Assembly (NCBI GenBank): GCA_963819685.1
Contig: CAWFXI010000011.1
Location: 186,001 to 250,000, forward strand
DNA: 64,000 bases
Direction of reading: 5' to 3'
Source of the DNA: CAIUGU01 sp963819685
GTDB lineage: Bacteria; Pseudomonadota; Gammaproteobacteria; Steroidobacterales; Steroidobacteraceae
The notes under the pieces were generated by a model, which saw nothing but the letters and a program-made list of their open reading frames with translations, was not told where the DNA came from and made no database searches. The position numbers were made by a program, and so were the translations under genes. This document shows positions 55,356 to 64,000 of the stretch, piece by piece (within the stretch, counting starts at the first letter, position 1; every line of letters begins with the position of its first letter).

Positions 55356-57689
55356 TCAGGCCGACAGCATCGCCTTGACGTGCTCGGGCCGCAGCGGGAA
55401 ACGGCGAGCGGGCTTGCCCGTCGCATCGAAGAACGCCGCCGCAATGGCCGGCGCAGCCAACGCGTTGGCACTCTCGGAGCCTTGCCCATAAACCCCCACT
55501 TCCGGACGCGGGGCGAGTACCACCTTGATTTCCGGCATCTCTGCCATGGTCAGGATGGGATAGGTCAGCCAGTTGGTCGCGGTAATCGCACTTTCGTCGA
55601 AAGTCAGTTCCTCGTGGAGCGCCTGGCTGACGCCCATGATGCAACCGGCCTGCACCTGCCGTTCAAGTTGTAAGGGGTTTACGACAATCCCCGGATCCAC
55701 GACGATCGTCAGCTTCTCGACTTTGACTGTGCCGGACTCGGGCGTTACGGCGACATGGCAGGCGCAGGCCCAGTAGCCGTTGTCTCGCAGCATGATCGAC
55801 ACGCCTTGTCCTCTGACCACTTGGCTGCCAGTGTCCTTGGCACTTTTGCTTGGGGACGAGCGGGTCTCCCAGCCCGATTCCGCGCGCAGGCGAACGAGCA
55901 GTGCCGTGAACCGTTCATTACTAACGTGGTCGAGACGGAACTGGATGGGGTCTATCCCCGCCAGCGCCGCCGCTTCGCTGATGGCGACCTCGCGCGGGAA
56001 GTTCTGTTGAAACTGGATTGGCGTGCGCATCGAGTGGTCGCGCAAGCCCACCCCGCTCGGGGAAGCTTTCTGACCGATCTGGTAGGTGCCTATTCCCTGC
56101 TCTTTGACGTTGGCGATGTTGCCGTACACCCAGGTATCTGCAACAAGTAATTCTGCTCCCTGTATGGGATTCGGATTTTTAGGACGAGGTGCATCGATCG
56201 TCGGCAGGCCGGCAAGGATGGCACCAATGGGGCGATCGTCCTGCATAGGCGGGCCGCGATGCGTGGCGTCGTAAGCGGCGATCTTGCCGGCTTCATTCAG
56301 TACCACAGTAATGTCGGCCATCGAACATGACGACTGGGTTGACCACTGCATGTCATCCGGACGCATCCATTGCACGCGAACCGGGCGACCCAGTGCGCGC
56401 GACAAGAGTACGGCTTCGTCTTCGGATCCGGCATTGCCACCGTTTGAACGTCCAAAATGACCCGGGCCGGGATAGGTACGCACCACGACCTGGTCCTGCG
56501 AGGCGCCCAGCATTTTGGCAATCAGGAAGCGCAGGTACTGCGGATTCTGACTGTGGGTATGCAGCATCACGGAACCGTCCGGTCGCACGTCAGCCACTGA
56601 CACGGTGGGTCCGATCGGCGCGTGTTTCAGATAAGGCACCTGGTAGGACGCTTTGTGCACTTTGACCCCGCTGACCGGGACCGACGCCACGTCGCCTTTA
56701 TTAGCCCGTCCCTGCAGAGCGGGTATTTCGCTCCAGTCCACCTTGCTACGCAGATGATCGAACAGCTTGGCGTGACCGGGAAGCCCCTTCCATTCGGTCC
56801 ACCGGGTGTCAGCTGCTACTTGCTGGGCAGCTCGCACGGCTTCCCATTCGTCGGGTGAAACGACCGCGACAAAATTGCCAATCACTACAACCTGAGATGT
56901 AGGGAACTGCTTGGTGTCCACTTTGCCGGCAGCAACGAGGGTCGATCCCAGTGTGCTGGGATGAATCGGGCGGGCATGCAGCATGCCCGGCAGTTTCACG
57001 TCACCGACCCAGGTCGTCTCGCCAGAGATCTTCGGGCGAATGGAGCTGTTCTTGAACGACTGACCGACGATCGTATATTCAGAAGTGGGTTTGAGCGGTG
57101 GATTACCGGTAACCTGCAGCCCCGCAAAGCCGGTCGCTTCTCCGGTGACCGGGATTGTCAGGTTCAGCGTCTGCCCGGCGACAAGCTCGCCGTAGGTAGC
57201 AGACTTGCCGCCGCCGGAGATGATCCCGTCCTTGATCGACAACGCCGTGCGCGCCACGCCGAACTTCTGTGCCGCCAATTCCAATACGGCCTCACGCGTA
57301 TAAGCAGCCGCTTTGCGCAAGTTCATGACGTTGGTCCGCAGCAGACCAAACGTGCCTCCCCCATCTGGCGTTCGGTCGGTATCACCCGAAATGACGGCGG
57401 TCATCGCCGCCAGAGGAACGCTCAGCTCCTCGGCAACGATTTGCCGGTAGGCGGTGTAAATCGAGCTTTGCCCGAAGTCGCATTTTCCCGTCCGGATGAC
57501 CACGGTGCTGTCGTGATGAATCTCGATCCACGATGCCGGTGCCGAGGCATCGAGTGAATTGCCAGGAGTGGCAGGAATGGCACTGGAGGGCTTGAGGCCA
57601 ACCGCGACAACCAGCGCGCCTCCGGCAGCGAGGAATCCCCGACGAGTCAGCGTGGCGCCAAAAATCGGAATGGGCTGGGAGTCGATCAT
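55356..57689 (-). CDS. Molybdenum hydroxylase large subunit (IorB/xanthine dehydrogenase-like)
   Basis: A 777-residue Mo-cofactor subunit with a twin-arginine signal (LTRRGFLAAGG, about residues 15-25), so it folds before export. Motifs such as GPGHFGRSNGGNAGSEDEAVLLSRAL and QGVSIMLRDNGYWACACHVAV are of the isoquinoline 1-oxidoreductase beta type. The C-terminal active-site segment reads YGQGSESANALAAPAIA where the family usually has a G-x-G-E motif. The substrate is unknown; an aldehyde or N-heterocycle is likely. It overlaps the 2Fe-2S subunit gene by 4 bases. Confidence 0.9.
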   Translation of the reverse strand: MIDSQPIPIFGATLTRRGFLAAGGALVVAVGLKPSSAIPATPGNSLDASAPASWIEIHHDSTVVIRTGKCDFGQSSIYTAYRQIVAEELSVPLAAMTAVISGDTDRTPDGGGTFGLLRTNVMNLRKAAAYTREAVLELAAQKFGVARTALSIKDGIISGGGKSATYGELVAGQTLNLTIPVTGEATGFAGLQVTGNPPLKPTSEYTIVGQSFKNSSIRPKISGETTWVGDVKLPGMLHARPIHPSTLGSTLVAAGKVDTKQFPTSQVVVIGNFVAVVSPDEWEAVRAAQQVAADTRWTEWKGLPGHAKLFDHLRSKVDWSEIPALQGRANKGDVASVPVSGVKVHKASYQVPYLKHAPIGPTVSVADVRPDGSVMLHTHSQNPQYLRFLIAKMLGASQDQVVVRTYPGPGHFGRSNGGNAGSEDEAVLLSRALGRPVRVQWMRPDDMQWSTQSSCSMADITVVLNEAGKIAAYDATHRGPPMQDDRPIGAILAGLPTIDAPRPKNPNPIQGAELLVADTWVYGNIANVKEQGIGTYQIGQKASPSGVGLRDHSMRTPIQFQQNFPREVAISEAAALAGIDPIQFRLDHVSNERFTALLVRLRAESGWETRSSPSKSAKDTGSQVVRGQGVSIMLRDNGYWACACHVAVTPESGTVKVEKLTIVVDPGIVVNPLQLERQVQAGCIMGVSQALHEELTFDESAITATNWLTYPILTMAEMPEIKVVLAPRPEVGVYGQGSESANALAAPAIAAAFFDATGKPARRFPLRPEHVKAMLSA

Positions 57690-58213
57690 TTCTTCGCTCC
57701 TTCTGCCATCAACCTGGCGGCATGGTGGGCGCCATCAAGAATCGCCACGTAACTTCCGCAGCGACACAAGTGGGGAGACGGGCCCGATGTCGTCAAAGCG
57801 GCCTTGATGTCCGCGTCGGTGGGTGAAGGATTGCTTTCAAGAAGCTCCGTCACCTTGATCATCATTCCGAACTGGCAGATGCCGCATTGAGGGACCTGCC
57901 GGTCGATCCATGCTTCCTGGACCGGATGCAGCTTGCCATTCGCGGCATCGTGGGGCTGGTTCCGCTGCTCTGCCCACCGCGCGGGAAGCCCCTCGACGGT
58001 CGTCACTTCCTGGCTTCCTATGGCGGCAATCGGGGTGATGCACGACCGGATTTCCTTGCCGTCCAGCAATACGGAGCAGGCTCCGCACAAGGCCATGCCA
58101 CAGCCGAATTTCGGCGTCATGACATTGAGTTCATTGCGCAGGACATACAGCAGCGGCGTGTCCGGCGACGCGTTGACCGTCCGCTCCGTGCCATTGATTT
58201 TCAAGGTCACCAT
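57686..58213 (-). CDS. Molybdenum hydroxylase 2Fe-2S subunit
   Basis: A 175-residue protein with the plant-type [2Fe-2S] motif FGCGMALCGACSVLLDG (about residues 37-53) and a second all-alpha cluster domain (CGICQFGMMIKV, PHLCRCGSY). It shuttles electrons from the Mo subunit. It has no export signal, so it probably rides with the Tat-exported partner. No FAD subunit is nearby, as in IorAB-type enzymes that use a membrane or cytochrome acceptor. Confidence 0.93.
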   Translation of the reverse strand: MVTLKINGTERTVNASPDTPLLYVLRNELNVMTPKFGCGMALCGACSVLLDGKEIRSCITPIAAIGSQEVTTVEGLPARWAEQRNQPHDAANGKLHPVQEAWIDRQVPQCGICQFGMMIKVTELLESNPSPTDADIKAALTTSGPSPHLCRCGSYVAILDGAHHAARLMAEGAKK

Positions 58214-58241
58214 GGGCTCATTCCTTCACGCAGCAATCTGG

Positions 58242-59123
58242 TTACTTACTCGTCGCAGGATTCGGCTTCGCACCTGTTGCGGCTCGCTCAGCGGCCGCCT
58301 TCGCATTCAATCCGCTTACATCGACTGTCTTGCCGGTCACAGGATTTGGATAGTGATACGGCGGATAGTAGACCTCAGGAAAGAACACGCCACCGTCGGT
58401 CGATGGCAGATCAGCACCTTCCGACATACCCGTTCCATTGATGCTGGTCATCTGATCACCCACCCAGCCCTGGTCGTAAGGGGTGTAGTAAGTGCCCCAG
58501 AACTTCAGCTTGCTGAACTTCCAGACGCCGTTTTCCTTGACGTAGGCATTCTCGTAAATACCTTCATTCCATGCCTGTTTCACAGACCCGAAACCTGCAA
58601 CCTGGGCGAAAGTGCGAAAACGTGCCTGAGCGGTTTGACCGTCCGGCGCAACGGTGACGATTTCCTGGAGCTGAAAATGGTTGAACAGGCGGCCGCGAAC
58701 CATTCCGATCTGGCCTCTGCCCATCCGTTCCAGAAACATCCGCCGGACGCCTTTCTTGCCTACGAAGATGCCACGTTGGTCGAGCTCAGCAGTCGAATCT
58801 TCGGCGAATAAATCGACGACCTGATCCCACAGATTCTTGTCGACGTAGTATCCGTAGGCGCGAGTGAGCCTGCTGATGGCTTCAACGTCTTCGATATTCT
58901 GCAAGCGCGCTTCCTGGTTCCTGACGATCGCACGCAATTCGTTGATGTCGGCATTGTCGATCGCGGCTAATGCTTGCCCGCGGCTCACGCCATTCTTTCC
59001 AGCGGAGTCGACCTGTGCGCCCGCGGATGCGCACGAAAATGCCACTCCGCAGATCGAAAGTCTGAGAAGCAATGGGATGGTCCTGTTCACGCTCAGGCTC
59101 CTGCTGGGAACCACCGTTCCCAT
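58242..59123 (-). CDS. Secreted SnoaL/NTF2-like protein
   Basis: About 293 residues from ATG 59123, preceded by GGAGGGGG. A signal peptide ends in ASAGAQ. A SnoaL-like domain follows (DVEAISRLTRAYGYYVDKNLWDQVVDLFAEDSTAELDQRGIFVGKKG) and an about 70-residue Pro/Tyr-rich tail (FFPEVYYPPYHYPNP). Such domains occur in aromatic and steroid hydrolyases or isomerases. Catalysis here is unproven. The frame stays open to 59318 but has no start as good. Confidence 0.85.
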   Translation of the reverse strand: MGTVVPSRSLSVNRTIPLLLRLSICGVAFSCASAGAQVDSAGKNGVSRGQALAAIDNADINELRAIVRNQEARLQNIEDVEAISRLTRAYGYYVDKNLWDQVVDLFAEDSTAELDQRGIFVGKKGVRRMFLERMGRGQIGMVRGRLFNHFQLQEIVTVAPDGQTAQARFRTFAQVAGFGSVKQAWNEGIYENAYVKENGVWKFSKLKFWGTYYTPYDQGWVGDQMTSINGTGMSEGADLPSTDGGVFFPEVYYPPYHYPNPVTGKTVDVSGLNAKAAAERAATGAKPNPATSK

Positions 59124-59447
59124 ACTGCTGCCCCCTCCAAGCATGCGCTGCACCTTTGGTAGCATCTCAAGGCTCCGTGGAGCGACGGCCGGACATCGGA
59201 TGCCAGTCGAATGACGGGGTGGTCGCTTTGATGGTACGCCCTGATACCTCACACTGGGTGTTGGCTCCTGCAAAATACTCCGCAACGATCGAGTCGGGCC
59301 ATTCTGTGCGGACGTCATTCATGAGCCCAGACTAAGCGACCTTCGCGCTGAATCCGTGCCTATTCCTCCAGAAGCAAAGTGCGTCAATACACAAGCTTCG
59401 TAGTTTTAGGCAAGACTTCTACCCGCTTCCGGGCGTACGATCGCGGC
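59124..59447. other. Divergent intergenic region between SnoaL and AraC genes
   Basis: 324 bases with no credible gene. It must hold the promoters of the SnoaL/molybdenum hydroxylase line and of the AraC gene, and the regulator's binding site may lie here. I could not identify a clear -35/-10 pair or repeat. Confidence 0.5.
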
Positions 59448-60503
59448 ATGCCAGGAAAAACGCTTCCGCAGCGCGGAGAAGCCAGCGACATCCCCAAGCA
59501 CGTGAAAGCCGCTCATCGCGGCGCGCGTCAACCGGCGCGTTCTCCTCCTATGGGATGGGAACCGTCCCTGGTCGATTACAGCCTCGCGAACCCCGGTGCC
59601 CTGGCGCTGCAAAAGCTGGCCCATTCAATCACGCGTCACGCGCCGCATGACGGCGTATTCGCCCTCAAGCTCCCGGGCACCTATGCGTTACGCGTCGGCA
59701 AGCTGATATCCGGGGCGGTCCACGCCACAATGGGCCCTTCGCTGTGCATCGTCGCGCAGGGTGCAAAAGTGATGATGCTTGGGAGGGAAGTCCTCGAGTA
59801 CGATCCCTCCCGCATGCTCGTGCTGGCAGTCGATTTGCCGGTCTCTGGCCAGGTGACGCGAGCCAGTCGCAGCGAACCCTATCTCGGCTTCATACTGGAT
59901 CTGGACCCTGCGCGCGTGGCAGAACTTTCCGCGCGGGTATACCCGCATGGCATCCCCAAACCGTCGGATACGGAAGCGCTCTACGTCGGACACACGACCG
60001 ACGCCATCATAGAGGCTGTGGCGCGCTTGCTGGACCTGATGACCCGGGCGGAAGACGCCGATCTCCTCGGCCCGCTGGTGATCGACGAAATACTGATTAG
60101 GTTGTTGCAGACTCCAATAGGAGTTCGTGTTGCGCAGATCGGCAAGCCGACGTCCGGCATTCATCGAGTGGCTCAAGCCGCATCGTGGATACAAGCGCAT
60201 TTCGCCCAATGCGTTACGGTTGCACAGATTGCCGCATCCGTCCGAATGAGTGAATCGTCCTTGTACGAGCAGTTCAAGGCAGTCACGTCGCTAAGTCCTT
60301 TGCAATATCAGAAGGTGCTCCGGCTGCACGAGGCGCGACGACTCATGATGTTCGAGAAAATGGGCGCGAGAGATGCCGGCCAGCGCGTCGGATATCTGAG
60401 CCCATCCCAGTTCAGCAGAGAGTACAGCCGCTACTTCGGACTTGCTCCAGCGAAGGATATCGCGCGATTGCTGACCCAGGGGTTCGATGCAGGGGGCACC
60501 TGA
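59448..60503 (+). CDS. AraC-family transcription regulator with AraC_N domain
   Basis: About 351 residues from ATG 59448. The N-terminal cupin-like AraC_N domain runs about residues 60-200 (VFALKLPGTYALRVGKLISGAVHATMGPSLCIVAQGAKVMMLG). The C-terminal HTH comprises SVRMSESSLYEQFKAVTSLSPLQYQK and AGQRVGYLSPSQFSREYSRYFG. It diverges from the SnoaL-hydroxylase-reductase line and probably controls it. Neither this ATG nor one at 59553 has a clear ribosome site, so the start is uncertain. Confidence 0.88.
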   Translation: MPGKTLPQRGEASDIPKHVKAAHRGARQPARSPPMGWEPSLVDYSLANPGALALQKLAHSITRHAPHDGVFALKLPGTYALRVGKLISGAVHATMGPSLCIVAQGAKVMMLGREVLEYDPSRMLVLAVDLPVSGQVTRASRSEPYLGFILDLDPARVAELSARVYPHGIPKPSDTEALYVGHTTDAIIEAVARLLDLMTRAEDADLLGPLVIDEILIRLLQTPIGVRVAQIGKPTSGIHRVAQAASWIQAHFAQCVTVAQIAASVRMSESSLYEQFKAVTSLSPLQYQKVLRLHEARRLMMFEKMGARDAGQRVGYLSPSQFSREYSRYFGLAPAKDIARLLTQGFDAGGT

Positions 60504-60667
60504 TCGCGCGCGAAGAGCTGGCAGGACTACAAGTTTGGTTTCGGTCCGTATACTTGTTTAATCCCTTGCAGTGAACTTTTTTATATATTTTTATATCATT
60601 AAAACAATAAGTTGAGATCTTTTCTTAATACATATTCTCGCTCGTTCTCACTTTCACGTACCGCCCG
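60504..60667. other. AT-rich intergenic stretch
   Basis: The core (about 60560-60640) is much richer in A and T than its surroundings, with TTTTTTATATATTTTTATATC. It separates the AraC gene from the convergent tannase gene. It may hold terminators or a nucleoid-protein site; no defined element is seen. Confidence 0.5.
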
Positions 60668-62369
60668 CTAACGCGCTGAACTAGCACACTGGCTCAGCAC
60701 CCCGGCGTCGCAGTTGATTTCATAACCGCTGGTGAAGAAGCTGGCGCCGGCCCAATCCAATGGGCTGCTGCCGTGAATCGATGCTTTGATGCGACGGTAC
60801 GCACCCGCCTGACTGGCGGCCGCATCGTCCACGCGACGCGCCACATCAGGATACGGATAGACCGGCCGGGACGATGCGCTCGAGGTGGCTGCCTGAGTTG
60901 TGTTATCCGGTTTCAGCGTCAGCGCCTCGGGTGCTTTGCCCTGCTCCACCCATGCCATCAGCTCACTGAGCACATCGAACTTCGTTGCACCTTCGCCGCC
61001 GGAACAATGATACAAGCCGGGTATCAGGAACAACCGCGCAAACGACTGTACGTTCTGCGCTCCCGCCTGCCGCGCCACCGCATCGAAGTACCCGATCGAA
61101 TTGATCGGCGAGATGTGCGGGTCGGACCAGCCGTGCCACAGGATCAACTTGCCGCCATGACGATTGAAGGCCGACAGATCTGGATTCGTTGCGTCGTACA
61201 GTCCGCGCATGGTGAATGAATGCAACGTCTCTTCCGCGAACTTGAAATCATTCAGCGACCATGCAGCCGGCAGCGGATTTTCGTACATCAGATACCGCAA
61301 GCTGTCCTCAGCGAACATGCGGCTCATGATGGGTGCTCCGGGTTTTGCCGGTACGAACACAGCCGGCCCATGACAGTTCGGAACCAGGCATCGGGCCACC
61401 CATCACCAGTCTCTTGCCGTCTGGATCACGAGCACCCGCGTAAATTTTCCTGACTGTCTCGACCTGGGCAGTGCTCAGACAGTTCGAGTCATTCGCAGCA
61501 GTCGGACATTGCAGAACAGATGGATCAAAGTGACAGCTCCGCGGATCGTCGATGATGCCGTCCTCGCTGCCATCGAGCTGATCGCAGGCCTTCACCACGG
61601 CGGCATGCAGCAACGGCAATTGGCCAGCTTCCAGGATTGGCTTGCCGTCGCTGCCTGTATTCGAGAGCGCGTTCCACGCATGATAGAAGGAGTTCTGTAC
61701 CGTAAAGTTGAGCGCCGGTGCACCGGCCGCGATGCCGTCAAAGTCTTGAGGGTAGCGTTGCGCTTCTATCAGCGCTTCGCGTCCACCATCGGAGCATCCT
61801 GAGAAATAGGAGTAACGCGGCGGTTGCCCGTAATAAGCAGTAATGAGCGCGCGCGACGCCACAGCAGTCAAGTGAACGCCGCGATAGCCGAAGTCCGCGC
61901 GTGCCGCCGGATTGCGCTCCGCCCATTGTCCGCCCGCGCCCGAATGGCCCATGTCCGTGCTGGCAAGCACGATCTGGTGCTCGGTGACCGGCACGCAGTT
62001 GTCAGCGTGCTCGGTACGTATATTGAGAGTCCCACACAAGCCGCCACAACCGGTCTGCAGAAAGCGGCCTGTCCACCCCGAGGTCGGCAACCGCACCTCG
62101 AAACGGATCTCCGGACTGATCACGCCTTCGACGACGCAGTAGTGGCCGCCGCCTGCAGGCGAGGCTTCCGCCGCCTTCGCAATCTTTGTCTCGGCTCCGA
62201 CAGCTGAGGTGATGTCAGCATTTGAGAGTGCAGCGCAACTGATCCTGGGTGCGATATCACCGTCGGACGCTCTCGGTGAGAAATTGAGATCCGCCGCGCT
62301 CACTGCAGTCAGCGTCCCTGCCGACAAGAGTGCGGCCACCGAAAGAAAATGAACTGCCGTCTTTCGCAA
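60668..62369 (-). pseudogene. Tannase/feruloyl esterase family hydrolase, one frameshift
   Basis: A secreted esterase with signal ending VSAADL. The nucleophile motif is FSGCSDGGREAL, and the paired Cys of the family's CS-D-HC motif are in GCS and LYHCSGGEGA. The lid region is Cys-rich. Such enzymes hydrolyse galloyl, feruloyl or phthalate-type esters. An extra base at about 61359-61361 splits the gene after SELSWAG; removal gives 566 residues, normal for the family. Confidence 0.9.
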
Positions 62370-62371
62370 GG

Positions 62372-63363
62372 TTATTTCGAGATTTCCTGGTCAGATTCGC
62401 GCGTGATGCAGCGAAAGCCGAGATGACACGTCGAGGTATCGATGGGCTGCGGCATCCGCGCCGCGGGACGATAGCGATGGCAGTAGTTGGGTGCGCACAG
62501 GTAAGAGCCGCCCTTCATGACCCTGCGCGGAATACGTACCTGCGGCATGCGCGGATCATGGCTCTGCTCGGGATCACCGCCGCGCGGGTTGTCGAGCGTG
62601 CAGCACGACTTCTGGATCTTGCTGTGCTCCTGGTACCAGTCGGTGGTCCACTCCCACACGTTGCCGGCCATGTCGTACAGACCGTAGCCATTCGGCGGGA
62701 ACGAGGCCACGGGGGCCGTCCATTCATAGCCGTCGCCGAGCAGGTTCTGCCACGGGAATTCGCCCTGCCAGGTATTGGCCATGTGACGGCCTTCGGGCAG
62801 GAACTCGGGACCCCAGGTGTATTCAGTGCCTTCAAGGCCGCCGCGCGCCGCGAATTCCCATTCCGCCTCCGTCGGCAATTCTTTCCCGACCCATTTCGCG
62901 TAGGCCTCCGCGTCTTCGAACGCGATGTGCACCACCGGATGTTTCCACAAGCCCTGCAGCGAACTCTTCGGGCCACGGGGATGTCGCCAGTTGGCCCCCG
63001 GCACATACGTCCACCAGTTGTGCGGTATTGCTCATGTCTACCGGCCCCGCGGCCTTCCTGAACACGACCGAAGACGGCACCAGCATCTCCGGCTTGGCAC
63101 CCGGATAGTCGGCCGCATTGGCGGGCCGTTCCGCGAGCGTGACGTAGCCGGTGGCATCGACGAACCGGCGGAACTCGGCGTTGGTGACCGTGTGACGATC
63201 CATCCAGAAGCCGGCCACGTTCACGCGGATGCACCGGCGCTTCTTCCGGATAGTGATCATTCGACCCCATCAGGAAGCGGCCACCAGGAATCCATACCAT
63301 GCTGTCGGCAGGAGCCTCGCGCGTGGCCGTGTCAGGCTTGTCGATTTCCACCATTTCGCTCAT
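62372..63363 (-). pseudogene. Formylglycine-generating enzyme family protein, two frameshifts
   Basis: The N-terminal motif is MVWIPGGRFLMGS. Later comes WWTYVPGANWRHPRGP, then GNVWEWTTDWY and the active-site Cys pair in KGGSYLCAPNYCHRYRPAAR, ending LGFRC. Both catalytic Cys are present, so it can be a true sulfatase-activating enzyme. One extra base near 63225-63232 and one near 63015-63018 break the frame; removing both gives 329 residues from ATG 63363. No sulfatase is in the window. The gene follows the tannase-family gene's upstream side by only 2 bases. Confidence 0.88.
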
Positions 63364-64000
63364 TGCAGATACCTGTTCAACACCGTGATTTGCTGCCGCC
63401 TGCATGTCATTCGCCTGCGACGTACGCCTGCTTCCCATGCGGCTGACAATGAAACGATAAGCCAACGCCGCGAGCAGCGTTCCCAGAATGGCAACGACGA
63501 CGATGACCAGCAGTCGCTGCAATACCCGATCCAGCAGTTGCTCGACATCGCCCGTGACAACTTGGCTTGCGTCGCGAACGACCGGCAATGCCGTATCCAG
63601 ACTCTGTGCCAGACCGTTGATCTCCCGAACAGCGATGGTCAACTCACGCATCGTGTCCGTGTAGTCGCGAATGTCGAATGGCCGCGCATTCGGATCGGGC
63701 TTTGCATTCGCGTCTGCCGGGAAGCGCGCCGCCAGACGATCCAGCGTCGCCAGAGCTTCCTGCAGCGCATCTGCTGTTTCGGTTCCTGCCTGCAGGGTCG
63801 AGCGCAGGTTACTGCTCAATGCACCGATGGCCGCGCTTTGATCGTTGACCCCTTGCAGCAACTGTTTGACGAGCGCCTCGCGCTCGGACGACAGCAGACC
63901 CGGTAGCGATGTGGCCATGGTGTCCGCCGCGCTGCCCACCAGCGAGATCCGATCGATGCTGGCCAGGAGCGTCCTGGTTTCCGGCATGATGGCCATCTGG
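63364..64000 (-). CDS. Membrane coiled-coil protein, partial
   Basis: The C-terminal part of a protein whose start lies beyond the window. A helical region (LLSSEREALVKQLLQGVNDQSAAIGALSSNLRS..., ALATLDRLAARFPAD) is followed by a membrane helix (LLVIVVVAILGTLLAALAYRFIV) and a short tail. The literal frame reads on into the formylglycine enzyme. One extra base in the tail would instead give a stop at 63360 overlapping the next ATG (ATGA), which I think more likely. Family not recognised. Confidence 0.6.

Noticed and set aside
62515..63996. A membrane coiled-coil/formylglycine-enzyme fusion
   Set aside because: An alternative frame ends at 63360 with an ATGA overlap, and this region is rich in one-base insertions; a fusion is possible but less likely.

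Overview
The window reads as a high-GC chromosome segment of a gammaproteobacterium. Support comes from gene order: ffh-rpsP-rimM-trmD-rplS, ffs-dnaX-ebfC-recR, rnr-rlmB-rpsF-rpsR-rplI-dnaB-alr, and a complete Mla set. The SUF-only Fe-S system with an Rrf2 regulator, the class I fructose-bisphosphate aldolase and the DUF481, PQQ and tannase-type genes suggest a Steroidobacter/Nevskia/Xanthomonas-like lineage; that placement is inference and no rRNA is present to test it.

Layout. 1-13 kb: start of an unidentified gene, orn, an M48 protease, rsgA, recR-ebfC-dnaX with the SRP RNA, queF, a lipoprotein, tRNA-Ser(GGA), dapA, gcvR, a PrxQ peroxiredoxin, a PIN-PhoH ATPase and a BepA-like protease. 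12.7-17.7 kb: mlaA convergent with mlaFEDCB, then fba. 17.8-25.2 kb: a palindrome-rich control region, then the Rrf2 regulator, sufBCDSUT, a Rieske ferredoxin and a SixA-like phosphatase. 25.2-32.4 kb: DUF481 porin-like protein, diheme cytochrome c, a PQQ dehydrogenase with a lanthanide-type Asp pair, and a type I secretion HlyD/ABC pair. 32.5-41.6 kb: hslR, sppA, the ffh-rplS ribosomal block, ypjD, a CorC-type protein lacking its membrane domain, and radA. 41.8-45 kb: Ser/Thr kinase, PP2C phosphatase and double-FHA protein. 45-53 kb: alr, dnaB, rplI, DUF2232, rpsR, rpsF, rlmB, rnr and a divergent tRNA-Leu(CAG). 53.4-64 kb: an accessory-looking segment with a B3-like metallo-hydrolase, aldo/keto reductase, two-subunit molybdenum hydroxylase, SnoaL-like protein, AraC regulator, tannase-family esterase, formylglycine-generating enzyme and part of a membrane coiled-coil protein.

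Two sequence-level patterns cut across the annotation. First, about ten genes, including the essential dnaB and alr, are broken by single-base indels. Most are one extra base, and removing it restores the family's normal length, so these are probably sequence errors. hlyD is different: eight indels, mostly missing bases. Second, several gene ends carry short-period tandem repeats (7-mers, and 8-mers at one site). At three of the four sites they are arranged as imperfect inverted repeats that supply the stop codons of the flanking genes, and two arms share the same 13-base string. This repeat family is the most unusual non-coding structure I can see.

Functional links: the Mla genes maintain outer-membrane lipid asymmetry; the SUF genes build Fe-S clusters under an IscR-like operator; the kinase, phosphatase and FHA genes form a phosphosignalling trio with no type VI secretion genes nearby; the PQQ dehydrogenase and diheme cytochrome probably form one periplasmic oxidation chain.
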